Source: an uncultured Eggerthella sp. (GTDB lineage Bacteria > Actinomycetota > Coriobacteriia > Coriobacteriales > Eggerthellaceae). Taken from it: a stretch of DNA of 11,877 nucleotides. The stretch covers positions 1 through 11,877 of the forward strand of contig UPYK01000025.1 in the NCBI GenBank assembly GCA_900538545.1. The letters run 5' to 3'. Below the pieces are notes generated by a model. It saw only the letters and a list, made by a program, of their open reading frames with translations, searched no databases and was not told the origin of the DNA. The position numbers were made by a program, and so were the translations under genes. Positions 1-7,318 of this stretch are shown here, one piece after another (the stretch's first letter is position 1; each line of letters opens with the position of its first letter).

Positions 1-14
1 AAGTATTAGCAGAA

Positions 15-55
15 GGTGCAATGATCGTCTGAACTTGCCCCGGGTGGTTTGTCAC
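15..55 (-). repeat. Left copy of a ~41-bp repeat found at both window edges
   Basis: Read on the plus strand it begins GGTGCAATGATCG and ends TTTGTCAC. The minus strand of 11811-11850 gives the same 13 bases, then a weaker middle, then a GGG-T-R-GTTTGTCAC end. I count 34 matches over 41 aligned columns with one single-base gap. The copy lies directly downstream of the hom stop codon on hom's own strand, as the right copy lies at the 3' end of the murT-gatD frame. It may be a dispersed 3'-end or intergenic repeat. No T-run follows it, so an ordinary intrinsic terminator is not supported. It may continue beyond the window edge. Confidence 0.7.
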
Positions 56-56
56 T

Positions 57-1343
57 TTAATCTTGGACGCGGATGACGGAAGGATAGCCGCCGATGACTG
101 CATTGGGGAGCGCGAGAATCTCGTCGATGACCTTGGCAACGCTGTCTTCGTGAGCCGTATGCGTGACGAACACGAGGTTGACCGCATCGCGCGCTTTCGT
201 ACCACGCTGCTGAACCGACTGGAGCGAGACATCGTACTTCGCGAAGATGTCTGCACATGCTGCCAAAACGCCTGCACGGTCTTCCACGAGGAAGCGCAGG
301 TAGTACTTCGTTTGCAGCTCTTCAACGGAGATGACCGGGATGTTATCCGTGCACGTGCAGCCAACGATCGGCTTCACGCCCAGCTGCAGATGGCGCGCCA
401 CTTCGAGCACATCGCCCATGACCGCGCTCGCCGCAGGACCAGCGCCCGCGCCTTCACCGAAGAACATGGTCTCGCCTACGGCATCGCCGATCACGTAGAT
501 CGCGTTGTAAACGCCATTGACCTTCGCAAGCTGATGATCGAGCGGAATCATAGTGGGATGAACACGCACGTCGATGCCGTGATCGGTGCGATGAGCATGC
601 GCAACGAGCTTCACGGCATAGCCCATGGTGTCCGCCATGGCCAGGTCAACCGGCGAAATGCGGCGGATGCCTTCTGTATAGACGTCGTCCATGACCACGC
701 GCGAATTGAACGCGATTGAAGCCAGGATGGCGATCTTCGCTGCCGCATCATGGCCATCAACATCGGCCGTGGGATCGGCTTCTGCAAAGCCTTTGGTCTG
801 GGCTTCAGCGAGTGCTTCATCGTAGCTCATGCCGTCTTCGCCCATGCGGGTGAGCATGTAGTTCGTCGTGCCGTTCACGATGCCCATGACCGCAGAGATC
901 TCGTTGGCGATCAGCGAGTGCTTCAGCGGACCGATGATAGGGATGCCGCCGCCAACGCTTGCCTCAAAAGCCAGCTCAACGCCCTTTTCTTCCGCGAGTG
1001 CCATGATCTCTTCGCCTGAAGTTGCCATGACCGCCTTGTTCGCGGTAACCACGTTCTTGCCTGCATTGAGCGCGTCAAGGATGACCTGCTTGGCAATGCC
1101 CGTACCACCGATGAGCTCGATGACGATATCGATCTCAGGATCGTTGATGATGTCGTTAAAGTCTTCCGTGAAGAGGTCGGCCACGCCGTGCGCTTCAGCT
1201 TGTTCAGGTTCACGCGAACAAACGCGCACGAGCTCGATATCGATGCCGTAATGACGCAGGAAATCTTCCTTGTGGTTGTGCAGAATATCGATGCAGCCAC
1301 CACCAACGGTACCGGTTCCAACCAAGCCGACTTTAACTGCCAT
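57..1343 (-). CDS. hom: Homoserine dehydrogenase with C-terminal ACT domain
   Basis: Reduces aspartate semialdehyde to homoserine with NAD(P)H in the cytosol, the branch point toward threonine and methionine. The 428-residue protein opens with a Rossmann loop (G9-T-G-T-V-G14), followed by the ANK motif (101-103) and the catalytic-domain block D196-G-H-D199-AAA-K203, which holds the Asp and Lys typical of the family. FFGEGAGAGP (295-304) is another family hallmark. Residues about 348-420 form an ACT domain, so feedback regulation by threonine is likely from family knowledge. I chose the ATG at 1343 because GGAG lies 8 nt upstream and the NAD motif then sits at the usual distance from the N-terminus; an upstream in-frame ATG at 1400 would add 19 unlikely residues. 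lysA lies upstream on the same strand. Any thrB/thrC partners would be outside the window. Confidence 0.97.
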   Translation of the reverse strand: MAVKVGLVGTGTVGGGCIDILHNHKEDFLRHYGIDIELVRVCSREPEQAEAHGVADLFTEDFNDIINDPEIDIVIELIGGTGIAKQVILDALNAGKNVVTANKAVMATSGEEIMALAEEKGVELAFEASVGGGIPIIGPLKHSLIANEISAVMGIVNGTTNYMLTRMGEDGMSYDEALAEAQTKGFAEADPTADVDGHDAAAKIAILASIAFNSRVVMDDVYTEGIRRISPVDLAMADTMGYAVKLVAHAHRTDHGIDVRVHPTMIPLDHQLAKVNGVYNAIYVIGDAVGETMFFGEGAGAGPAASAVMGDVLEVARHLQLGVKPIVGCTCTDNIPVISVEELQTKYYLRFLVEDRAGVLAACADIFAKYDVSLQSVQQRGTKARDAVNLVFVTHTAHEDSVAKVIDEILALPNAVIGGYPSVIRVQD

Positions 1344-1377
1344 GTGATCCACTCCATTCAAAATCGTGTATCCCGTG

Positions 1378-1383
1378 ATTATA
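1378..1383 (-). promoter_or_regulatory. Candidate -10 element for hom
   Basis: The minus strand reads a consensus TATAAT here, about 35 nt upstream of the hom ATG. Transcription would begin near 1371 and give a leader of roughly 28 nt containing the GGAG ribosome binding site. The -35 position falls inside the 3' arm of the lysA-hom hairpin and matches TTGACA poorly, so the promoter is weak or helped by an activator. Separate initiation of hom is inference. Confidence 0.4.
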
Positions 1384-1398
1384 CCTACTAGAAGACAC

Positions 1399-1428
1399 AT
1401 CGAGCGGCCAGATCGCGGGCCGCTCGAT
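1399..1428 (-). terminator. Perfect 11-bp hairpin between lysA and hom
   Basis: Bases 1399-1409 (ATCGAGCGGCC) and 1418-1428 (GGCCGCTCGAT) are exact reverse complements around an 8-nt loop, giving a very stable G+C-rich stem. It starts 38 nt after the lysA stop on the minus strand. The following minus-strand bases (GTGTCTTCTAG) contain no U-run, so it may terminate weakly, pause RNA polymerase or protect the lysA 3' end rather than act as a full intrinsic terminator. Confidence 0.45.
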
Positions 1429-1466
1429 AAGATAGCGTTTTCGATTGTCTTGCGGCGCTTTGGCGC

Positions 1467-2825
1467 TTAATCCACGTCGCACGCCATGAGGTCGGCATAG
1501 GTCTCGCGGCGCGTGACGAGCTTGGCTTGCCCATCCTTCACGAACACGATGCCTGGGCGCGGCTGGCCATTGTAGTTGCTCGCCATGGAATGGCAATAGG
1601 CACCGGTGCCGAACACGCAGATGACGTCGTCCAGATCGGGATGCTGCAGCGGGCGATCGAGCACGACCGCATCGCCGCTTTCGCAGTGCTTGCCGCAGAT
1701 GGTCACGATCTCTGTGCGCGGTTGGTCGGCCTTGTTAGCAACCACTGGTTCGTAGTCTGCGTGATAGAGCGCCGTGCGGATATTGTCGGACATGCCGCCG
1801 TCGATGGCCACGTACTTGCGGATGCCGGGAAGCGTCTTCAGAATGCCCACCGTGTAGAGCGTAACGCCTGGCACAGCCACCATCGAACGACCCGGCTCGC
1901 AGAGCAGGCGTGGCTCGGCGAAGGAGAACTCGGCGCAATACTTCTTCATGGCCGTGGTGACCACTTCAGCGAATTCATCGATCGACGAGGGGTTCTCTTC
2001 GGTGGTGTAGGCGATGCCCAGACCGCCGCCCACATCGATCTCGCCCACTTCGATGCCGTAGTGGCCCTTAACGCGCGCCGCAAATTCGACGATGACCTTG
2101 ATGGCTTCGTCGAACGAATGCAGTGCGAAGATCTGCGAGCCAATGTGCATATGGAAGCCCACAAGATTCACGTTCGGAAGCTCAAGGATGTCGGCTACGC
2201 AGTTGAACGCGAAATCTTCGCGCATGGTGAAGCCGAACTTCGAGTCTTCGCAACCCGTGCGGATATATTCGTGCGTGTCGGCCTCGACACCTGGCGTGAT
2301 GCGCATGTAGATATCCTGCGTCTTGCCTAGCTCGCCTGCGATCTCGGAGACACGACGTGCTTCGATGCGCGAATCGACCACGATGCGCCCTACGCCTGCC
2401 GCAATGGCTTCGCGCAGCTCTTGGGAAGTCTTGTTGTTGCCATGCACGAACACGCGCTCCATCGGGAAATCGACAGCTTGCGCCAGCGCCAACTCGCCGC
2501 CGCCCGACACATCGAGGCAGAGGCCGTGCGCATTCACGAGGCGACAGACCGCCTTGTTCAAGAACGCCTTCGAAGCATAGATGACATCGGAATTGGGATA
2601 GCGCGAAGCGAACGCATCGCGATAGGTTTCCATGCGATTCTCAAGGTCTGCCTGGTCGTACACGTAGAGCGCCGTGCCGAATTCTTCGGCAACTTTCACC
2701 ATATCCACGCCACCGATATGAAGATGGCCATCAATGACCTCGGCGGTCATCGGCAGGCATTCGCCCAATTCCATAGTGGTGAGATTATCAGGTTCGACAT
2801 CATGCTTTGGTGCTGGAAGCGACAT
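1467..2825 (-). CDS. lysA: Diaminopimelate decarboxylase
   Basis: PLP enzyme that decarboxylates meso-diaminopimelate to L-lysine, the last step of lysine synthesis. The 452-residue protein is a fold-type III (alanine-racemase-like) barrel: the PLP lysine is K86 in YASK, H227-I-G-S230 and G267-G-G-L-G follow, and C-E310-P-G-R lies in the phosphate-binding region. The C-terminal beta domain has C381-E-S-G-D, the active-site motif contributed across the dimer, and G-A-Y410-C-H-S-M. Length and motif order match LysA rather than ornithine or carboxynorspermidine decarboxylases. The ATG at 2825 is preceded by AAAGAAAGGG; ATGs at 2774 and 2750 lack a comparable site, although the first ~25 residues are poorly conserved in type. 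It is followed after 123 nt by hom, a second enzyme drawing on aspartate semialdehyde. Confidence 0.96.
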   Translation of the reverse strand: MSLPAPKHDVEPDNLTTMELGECLPMTAEVIDGHLHIGGVDMVKVAEEFGTALYVYDQADLENRMETYRDAFASRYPNSDVIYASKAFLNKAVCRLVNAHGLCLDVSGGGELALAQAVDFPMERVFVHGNNKTSQELREAIAAGVGRIVVDSRIEARRVSEIAGELGKTQDIYMRITPGVEADTHEYIRTGCEDSKFGFTMREDFAFNCVADILELPNVNLVGFHMHIGSQIFALHSFDEAIKVIVEFAARVKGHYGIEVGEIDVGGGLGIAYTTEENPSSIDEFAEVVTTAMKKYCAEFSFAEPRLLCEPGRSMVAVPGVTLYTVGILKTLPGIRKYVAIDGGMSDNIRTALYHADYEPVVANKADQPRTEIVTICGKHCESGDAVVLDRPLQHPDLDDVICVFGTGAYCHSMASNYNGQPRPGIVFVKDGQAKLVTRRETYADLMACDVD

Positions 2826-2861
2826 GGGAGCCCTTTCTTTCGTGCCTCGCTCGATATGCTA

Positions 2862-2867
2862 GTTATA
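2862..2867 (-). promoter_or_regulatory. Weak candidate -10 for lysA
   Basis: The minus strand reads TATAAC, 37 nt upstream of the lysA ATG, in the A+T-richer 85-nt gap after the heptad-repeat gene. No convincing -35 stands 16-18 nt upstream. lysA may instead be co-transcribed with the genes before it. The gap is too short for a lysine riboswitch and shows no such fold. Confidence 0.22.
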
Positions 2868-2910
2868 TGAGGTTAACTTATCCGTATCTACCCCATAGTA
2901 ATAGGTAGGA

Positions 2911-4596
2911 CTACGAAAATAAAGCGAAGAAACGCGATAGTAACGATTCGTCGGTTTCTTGCACTTCTTCAGGCTCGGGCTCAGGCAGTGCGATCGCTTC
3001 AGTAGTCATGACGAACTGAACGAGGTTCACGTTGGTATTGCGCGCATCCGCGAAGCTCTTCGGAGTGAAATCGCTCTTGTCGTACTCGGCCATCATGGCA
3101 TCGATCTCAGCTTGGACCTTGTCGGGGATGGTCGCGCTTTCCTCATGGAGCGTAGCCGTTCCTTCAGCTAGCGCCGAGACTCCATCGCTCAGCTTGCCAG
3201 CTCCCTGTGCAAGACTTCCACTCGAACCCGCAAGTTCGCTCACACCCGCATCGAGCGCGGCAGAACCGCTCGTAAGCTCATCGCCCTGCTGGGCAAGCTC
3301 GCTAAGGCCACCTGAAAGCTTGGTGAGCGAACTGTCGAGCGGCGCATAGCCATCTGCAAGCCCTTCAACTCCCGCGGCATAGTCTTTCAGCTGGCTGAAC
3401 TGTCCAGACATGCCTGAAAGCTGGGCAACGATCGCATCCTTTTCAGCTTGCGACATCGTGGGGCTTGTTTGGATAGCGTTCACCAACTGCTGCATCTGCG
3501 TTTGTGTCTGGTCGAGGGAACGCACTATAGCAGCGCTCGCTTGGCTCAGCCCCTCGAGCTGTTCGGCGAAGGTCTTCGACCCTGCAGCCGCCTGTGCAAG
3601 GCCATCGCTTACCTGCGCGACGCCTGCCACATAGACAGCCACCCCTGCAGAGAGCTCTTGAGCGCCCCCTTGCAACTGAGCCGTTCCGCTCTCGAGCTTA
3701 CGAGTTCCCGCTGCGAGCGCAGTTGTGCCCTCTTCAAGATCTTCCGCACCAGTATCGAGCTTGCCCGTTCCCTTGATGAGCTCATCGAATTGTGCGATGA
3801 GCGCGCTCGAATCGGGTGCTTCGATGGCCATCGAGAACGGGATGGCGGCGATGCTCACCCCCTCCATCTCGAAGTCTTCGACATGGGCCGTGAGCACATA
3901 GGAGCCTGTCTTGCCCGGCATACCGCTGAACGTGACTGCGGTGTTAGAACCATTGAGCGCAATGGAGCCCTCGTCCGTGGCAATGTTCGAGACGTGGTCC
4001 ATCGGAAGCGTGCAGGTGATCTGCAACAGATAATTGGCGAAGTAGAGCGGATCGATCGCTTGATTCTGAGTGGTCTCGATGGTTATCTTCAGCTCACCCG
4101 ACTTGCCGGCAACTTCTTCGGGTGAGCACACCTTACCATCGAGCTCGTAGGTGATGCTCACGTTCCAAGGCAGATCGGTCGAGGTGAGATTGCCCTGGTA
4201 GGCGAACGACTCACTCTCCACGGTGCACAGCACGCTATCAGACTCGCGCGCGATGTTCGTGCCATCGGTCAGGTTCACCACTTCGCTGTAGGTGCCGAAG
4301 TCCTTCACCATGACGGGCTCTTCGGAGAACAGTTCGTTCACCACGTAGAGGCTCTTCACCACACCTGTAGCCGTCATGCTCGCATACACAACCTCTTGCT
4401 TTTCGCACGTACCCTCGAGCAGGGTTGAAGGCGGCGCAGCGAGCGTAGTGTTGGTCGCGCTCTCTGCCTCGGCCGCATTGGTCTGCTGTTCTTCTGCGGC
4501 ATATCCGAGATTCGCAGGAGCGATCTCGGTGATGGCGGTCGCGATGATCAATAGCACGCAAAGCACCATTGCTAATGCGGTTCTTCGTAGCGTCAT
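2911..4596 (-). CDS. Secreted glycine-heptad (YhgE-like) protein, exporter partner
   Basis: The 561-residue protein begins with MTLRR, a hydrophobic stretch (about 8-22) and a likely signal-peptidase site near GYAA34, so it is probably exported. Residues about 60-260 form a beta-rich domain with four cysteines (C64, C124, C157, C195) that could make disulfides outside the cell. Residues about 265-350 and 410-485 carry repeats with Leu and Gly spaced in heptads (for example LESGTAQLQGGAQELSAG), known from YhgE/Pip-type proteins and predicted to form long helices or coiled coils. The middle (350-410) is a helix rich in Gln and Met. There is no clear C-terminal membrane segment or sortase motif. 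The gene starts 5 nt after the MMPL exporter stop, so translation is probably coupled; a role as its extracellular accessory subunit is inference. Substrate unknown. Confidence 0.8.
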   Translation of the reverse strand: MTLRRTALAMVLCVLLIIATAITEIAPANLGYAAEEQQTNAAEAESATNTTLAAPPSTLLEGTCEKQEVVYASMTATGVVKSLYVVNELFSEEPVMVKDFGTYSEVVNLTDGTNIARESDSVLCTVESESFAYQGNLTSTDLPWNVSITYELDGKVCSPEEVAGKSGELKITIETTQNQAIDPLYFANYLLQITCTLPMDHVSNIATDEGSIALNGSNTAVTFSGMPGKTGSYVLTAHVEDFEMEGVSIAAIPFSMAIEAPDSSALIAQFDELIKGTGKLDTGAEDLEEGTTALAAGTRKLESGTAQLQGGAQELSAGVAVYVAGVAQVSDGLAQAAAGSKTFAEQLEGLSQASAAIVRSLDQTQTQMQQLVNAIQTSPTMSQAEKDAIVAQLSGMSGQFSQLKDYAAGVEGLADGYAPLDSSLTKLSGGLSELAQQGDELTSGSAALDAGVSELAGSSGSLAQGAGKLSDGVSALAEGTATLHEESATIPDKVQAEIDAMMAEYDKSDFTPKSFADARNTNVNLVQFVMTTEAIALPEPEPEEVQETDESLLSRFFALFS

Positions 4597-4601
4597 GGCT
4601 C

Positions 4602-4607
4602 TCACCT
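4602..4607 (-). promoter_or_regulatory. Ribosome binding site that sets the heptad-protein start
   Basis: The minus strand reads AGGTGA followed by GAGCC and ATG (4596), an almost ideal site and spacing. A GTG at 4605, three codons upstream, lies inside this site and would create a GTGA overlap with the exporter stop. The ATG is therefore preferred. The site overlaps the exporter stop codon, consistent with coupled translation. Confidence 0.65.
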
Positions 4608-6719
4608 GCCCGCTTTCTCTTCGAGTGGCTGTTTGTAAGGCTGTTTATAGAACTGCGTTCCAAGCGTTGTCTTTTCGATAACGCGATCGAAGATCATGAA
4701 GAGCATCGGCAGGAGCAAGAACGTGTTGAGCGCCGCGATGAAGGCGCCGCGCCCGATGAGCGTTCCGAGGCTCGCGATGACCCCGTTGCTCGAAATAAGA
4801 CCGATGAACACACCGCACAGCGTGAGGATGGTCGCTGAGGTAAGGATCGTGATCGCACTGCGCGAGATCGCTTCGGTGATGGCCTGGCGCTTCGGTTGCA
4901 CACGGCGTTTGTCGAGGTAAGAACGCGTGAGGATGATCGTGTAATCGACCGTTGCTCCCAGCATGATCGCGCTGATGATGAGGTAGCCGATGTACTGGAT
5001 CGTCTCGCCCGCAAAATAGGGAATGGCCAGGTTGATCCAGATCGAGCTCTCGATCGTGAGCAACAAGATGAGCGGGATCGACAGGCTGCGGAACATGAGC
5101 AAGAGCACGAGTCCGATAGCTATGATCGAAGCGAACAGCACGCGCGCAGAATCGTCGTTCACGATGAGCGACATATCGTAGCTCGTTACCGTGGAGCCAA
5201 CGAGCTTCGCTTCGTCAGGATAGTAGAGCTGGCATAGATCGCGAATACGCTGCACGAGTTCGAACGCTTCGGGGCTTTCGCCGCGCAAGTCGGTCGCGAT
5301 GATGATGCGCGAATAACCGCCCGAAATGAGCGATTCAAGGCTTGCAGGAGGCACCATGTCGGTAGGGATGCGTTCCGAGACCGTGGTCACGTACGACGTG
5401 ATCGAGCTTACGTGCGGCAGCGTATCGAGCGCAGCGACCAGCTCCTTCTCTTTGCCCCACTGGCCTTCAGGCACGAGTACCGCGCACTGACCAGAGGCAT
5501 TGAAGGTCTCTTCGATGAGCTCGGTATCCTCGTAGAGCTGGCTGCCTGGTTCCACGAACCCGCTCGCACCATACACATATTCAGTGTTGCGCGATCCCAA
5601 GAACGCCGGCACTACGATGAGCGCGGCGATAAGGGTGAACGGGATGCTCAAGCGCATGCACCACTTCGCGAACTTGTCGAACGAGGGCAAGAACTTGCGA
5701 TGCGCCGTTCGCTGCAGCAGCTTTTCAGAAAGCAGGACCATAACGGGCAAGATGAACAGCACCGAAAGAAAGCTGAACACGATGCCTTTCGCCAGTACCA
5801 CGCCCATATCCGCGCCGATGAGAAACGCCATCGCGCAGAGGGAGAGGAATCCGAAGAACGTGGTCGCAGCCGACGAAGCGATGACACCCGAAGCCTTGTG
5901 CATGCCCGCGAGCGCGGCATCGTAGGACGAGTGGCCCTCTTGCTTGAAGTGGCGGTATTCGTGCAGCATGACGATGCCGTAGTCCATGGAGACCGCGAGT
6001 TGCAAAATAGCCGCGCACATTTGCGTGATGAACGAGATCTCGCCGAAGATGATATTGGTACCGAGGTTGTACACGATCGAGATGCCGATGACCGAAAGGA
6101 AGAGCACCGGTTCGAACCAGGCTTCGCTCGTGAGGAGCAGAAGCCCCAAGATCACGATGACCGCCATGACCAAGATGAGCTGAATCTCAAAGTCCGACGA
6201 ACCTTGCGCGACCGCCGTATTCACTTCGTCGCCTGAAAGCGCGACCGCGCTCGCCCCTCCTGCTTGAGCCGCTTCCTTGATCGCATCGAGGGCCGCGACC
6301 GACTTCGTTGAGTCGAGTGCGACCTGATAGAGATAGCCCTCATCGCTCTTCCATGCTTTCACGACATCGGCATCGTAGGTTTCGAGCGGCCTGCGGATAT
6401 CCACCACGTCGCCGAGCCAAATGAGGTCATCCACGCCGTCGATCGCCGCGAATTCAGCGGCAAGCGCATCGGCCTGCATGAGGTCGATCCCTTGGGCGTA
6501 GATGTAGCTGTTGGGCAAGTTCGCGCCGAAAGCGTCTTCGAGCGTTTGGAGCGAACCGGTAGAAGGAGAATCTTCGGGCAAGTAGTCCGAGAACTGGTAG
6601 TTGATCTTCACCAGCGGGATGCACAGCGCGCAGGCAACGCACAACAAAAGCGCCGCCGCCAATACCCCTTTAGGGTGATCGAGGGTCGCACGGAAGAGCT
6701 TGTCGATCATATGACGCAT
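4602..6719 (-). CDS. MMPL/RND-superfamily exporter
   Basis: A 705-residue membrane protein with the duplicated six-helix plan of RND/MMPL exporters: TM1 about 17-37, an outer loop about 38-178, TM2-6 about 180-331, TM7 about 358-374, a second outer loop about 375-522, and TM8-12 about 525-678. Each half has the TM4-type acidic motif thought to carry the proton relay in this superfamily: SMDYGI with D246 and ATVDYTI with D592. Both outer loops are short for HAE1/AcrB drug pumps and fit the compact MMPL/COG1033 class, which usually moves lipids or other hydrophobic molecules. The ATG at 6719 follows a GGGGAGG site; a second ATG at 6710 is possible. It is first in a unit with the secreted heptad-repeat protein. 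No TetR or ABC gene is adjacent here, so the substrate cannot be named. Confidence 0.9.
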   Translation of the reverse strand: MRHMIDKLFRATLDHPKGVLAAALLLCVACALCIPLVKINYQFSDYLPEDSPSTGSLQTLEDAFGANLPNSYIYAQGIDLMQADALAAEFAAIDGVDDLIWLGDVVDIRRPLETYDADVVKAWKSDEGYLYQVALDSTKSVAALDAIKEAAQAGGASAVALSGDEVNTAVAQGSSDFEIQLILVMAVIVILGLLLLTSEAWFEPVLFLSVIGISIVYNLGTNIIFGEISFITQMCAAILQLAVSMDYGIVMLHEYRHFKQEGHSSYDAALAGMHKASGVIASSAATTFFGFLSLCAMAFLIGADMGVVLAKGIVFSFLSVLFILPVMVLLSEKLLQRTAHRKFLPSFDKFAKWCMRLSIPFTLIAALIVVPAFLGSRNTEYVYGASGFVEPGSQLYEDTELIEETFNASGQCAVLVPEGQWGKEKELVAALDTLPHVSSITSYVTTVSERIPTDMVPPASLESLISGGYSRIIIATDLRGESPEAFELVQRIRDLCQLYYPDEAKLVGSTVTSYDMSLIVNDDSARVLFASIIAIGLVLLLMFRSLSIPLILLLTIESSIWINLAIPYFAGETIQYIGYLIISAIMLGATVDYTIILTRSYLDKRRVQPKRQAITEAISRSAITILTSATILTLCGVFIGLISSNGVIASLGTLIGRGAFIAALNTFLLLPMLFMIFDRVIEKTTLGTQFYKQPYKQPLEEKAGR

Positions 6720-6765
6720 AACCCTCCCCTTTGTGCGCTATCGATTGGATGATTCGTTAAATCTT

Positions 6766-6829
6766 CTACGTTCCGCGATTCTTGGGCGCTTTATTCCCCC
6801 GCGCGCTCATGGAAACGTATAGAACGTAG
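6766..6829. repeat. Separated inverted repeat in the divergent promoter gap
   Basis: CTACGTTC at 6766-6773 and GAACGTAG at 6822-6829 are perfect 8-bp reverse complements 48 bases apart. The second copy touches the candidate -10 elements for both the exporter and rlmH, and a related GAAACGTATA lies just before it. This arrangement could be operator half-sites for a regulator encoded elsewhere. An 8-bp match could also be chance. Confidence 0.3.
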
Positions 6830-6835
6830 TATAAA
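6828..6835. promoter_or_regulatory. Overlapping divergent -10 candidates
   Basis: The minus strand reads TATACT (6833-6828), facing the exporter, and the plus strand reads TATAAA (6830-6835), facing rlmH. Neither has a strong -35 at 16-18 nt. If both are used, RNA polymerase could occupy only one at a time, tying the exporter unit and rlmH together in an either/or manner. The assignment rests on -10 similarity alone. Confidence 0.3.
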
Positions 6836-6874
6836 CAATCAGATGGAGTTAACGATTCATGAAGGGGATTCTCC

Positions 6875-7318
6875 ATGCTAAAAATCACCGTTATCGCAGT
6901 CGGCAAATTGAAAGAGCGCTTCTGGCGCGATGCGTGCGCTGAATATAGCAAGCGGCTTGGTAGCTACTGCAACCTTACCGTGCGAGAGATCCCTGATTCG
7001 AATCGTGAGCAAGAAAGCACACTCGTTTTGGAAGCGCTGCCCGAAAATGCGACCATCATCGTGCTCGATATCCAAGGGAAAGAAACCTCGAGCGAAGCGC
7101 TCGCAAGCCGGATCGAGCGCTACACCGTTGAAGGAGTGTCGCATCTGGTGTTCGTGATCGGAGGATCAGATGGTCTTACGAATGCGGTGAAAGAACGCGC
7201 TTCTTTGCGCATGAGTTTCGGGCCGATCACGCTTCCGCACAACTTGGCGCGGGTGGTTCTGCTCGAACAGGTCTATCGCGCCTTCAAGATCATCAAGCGC
7301 GAGCCCTACCACAAATAA
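6875..7318 (+). CDS. rlmH: 23S rRNA pseudouridine-1915 N3-methyltransferase
   Basis: SPOUT-class, SAM-dependent enzyme that methylates N3 of pseudouridine 1915 in helix 69 of 23S rRNA after 70S assembly. The 147-residue protein has the family start MLKITVIAVGKLKE, the central LDIQGKETSSE segment (64-74), the knot glycine loop IGGSDG (95-100), and the closing LLEQVYRAFKIIKREPYHK with the conserved C-terminal Tyr-His-Lys. It is about ten residues shorter than common homologues; the missing part falls in the loop after PDSN (about 40-48), so it looks complete. AAGGGG lies about 8 nt before the ATG. The gene stands alone on the plus strand, divergent from the exporter and ending flush against the LCP gene. 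It is normally a housekeeping gene. Confidence 0.96.
   Translation: MLKITVIAVGKLKERFWRDACAEYSKRLGSYCNLTVREIPDSNREQESTLVLEALPENATIIVLDIQGKETSSEALASRIERYTVEGVSHLVFVIGGSDGLTNAVKERASLRMSFGPITLPHNLARVVLLEQVYRAFKIIKREPYHK

Noticed and set aside
63..719. Long open frame on the plus strand opposite hom
   Set aside because: It is a mirror of the hom codon bias: no family motifs, many Arg/His residues, and no ribosome binding site.
1527..2330. 267-codon plus-strand frame opposite lysA
   Set aside because: Antisense to strongly conserved lysA motifs; composition is that of a reverse-frame shadow.
2826..2910. Lysine riboswitch upstream of lysA
   Set aside because: The gap is only 85 nt and lacks the size and paired helices of the lysine aptamer.
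2889..2910. Hairpin CTACC/GGTAG after the heptad-protein gene as a terminator
   Set aside because: Only five base pairs with an 11-base loop and no T-run; too weak to claim.
5412..6236. 274-codon plus-strand frame opposite the exporter
   Set aside because: Extremely rich in Arg, His, Glu and Asp, as expected from reading hydrophobic membrane codons backwards.
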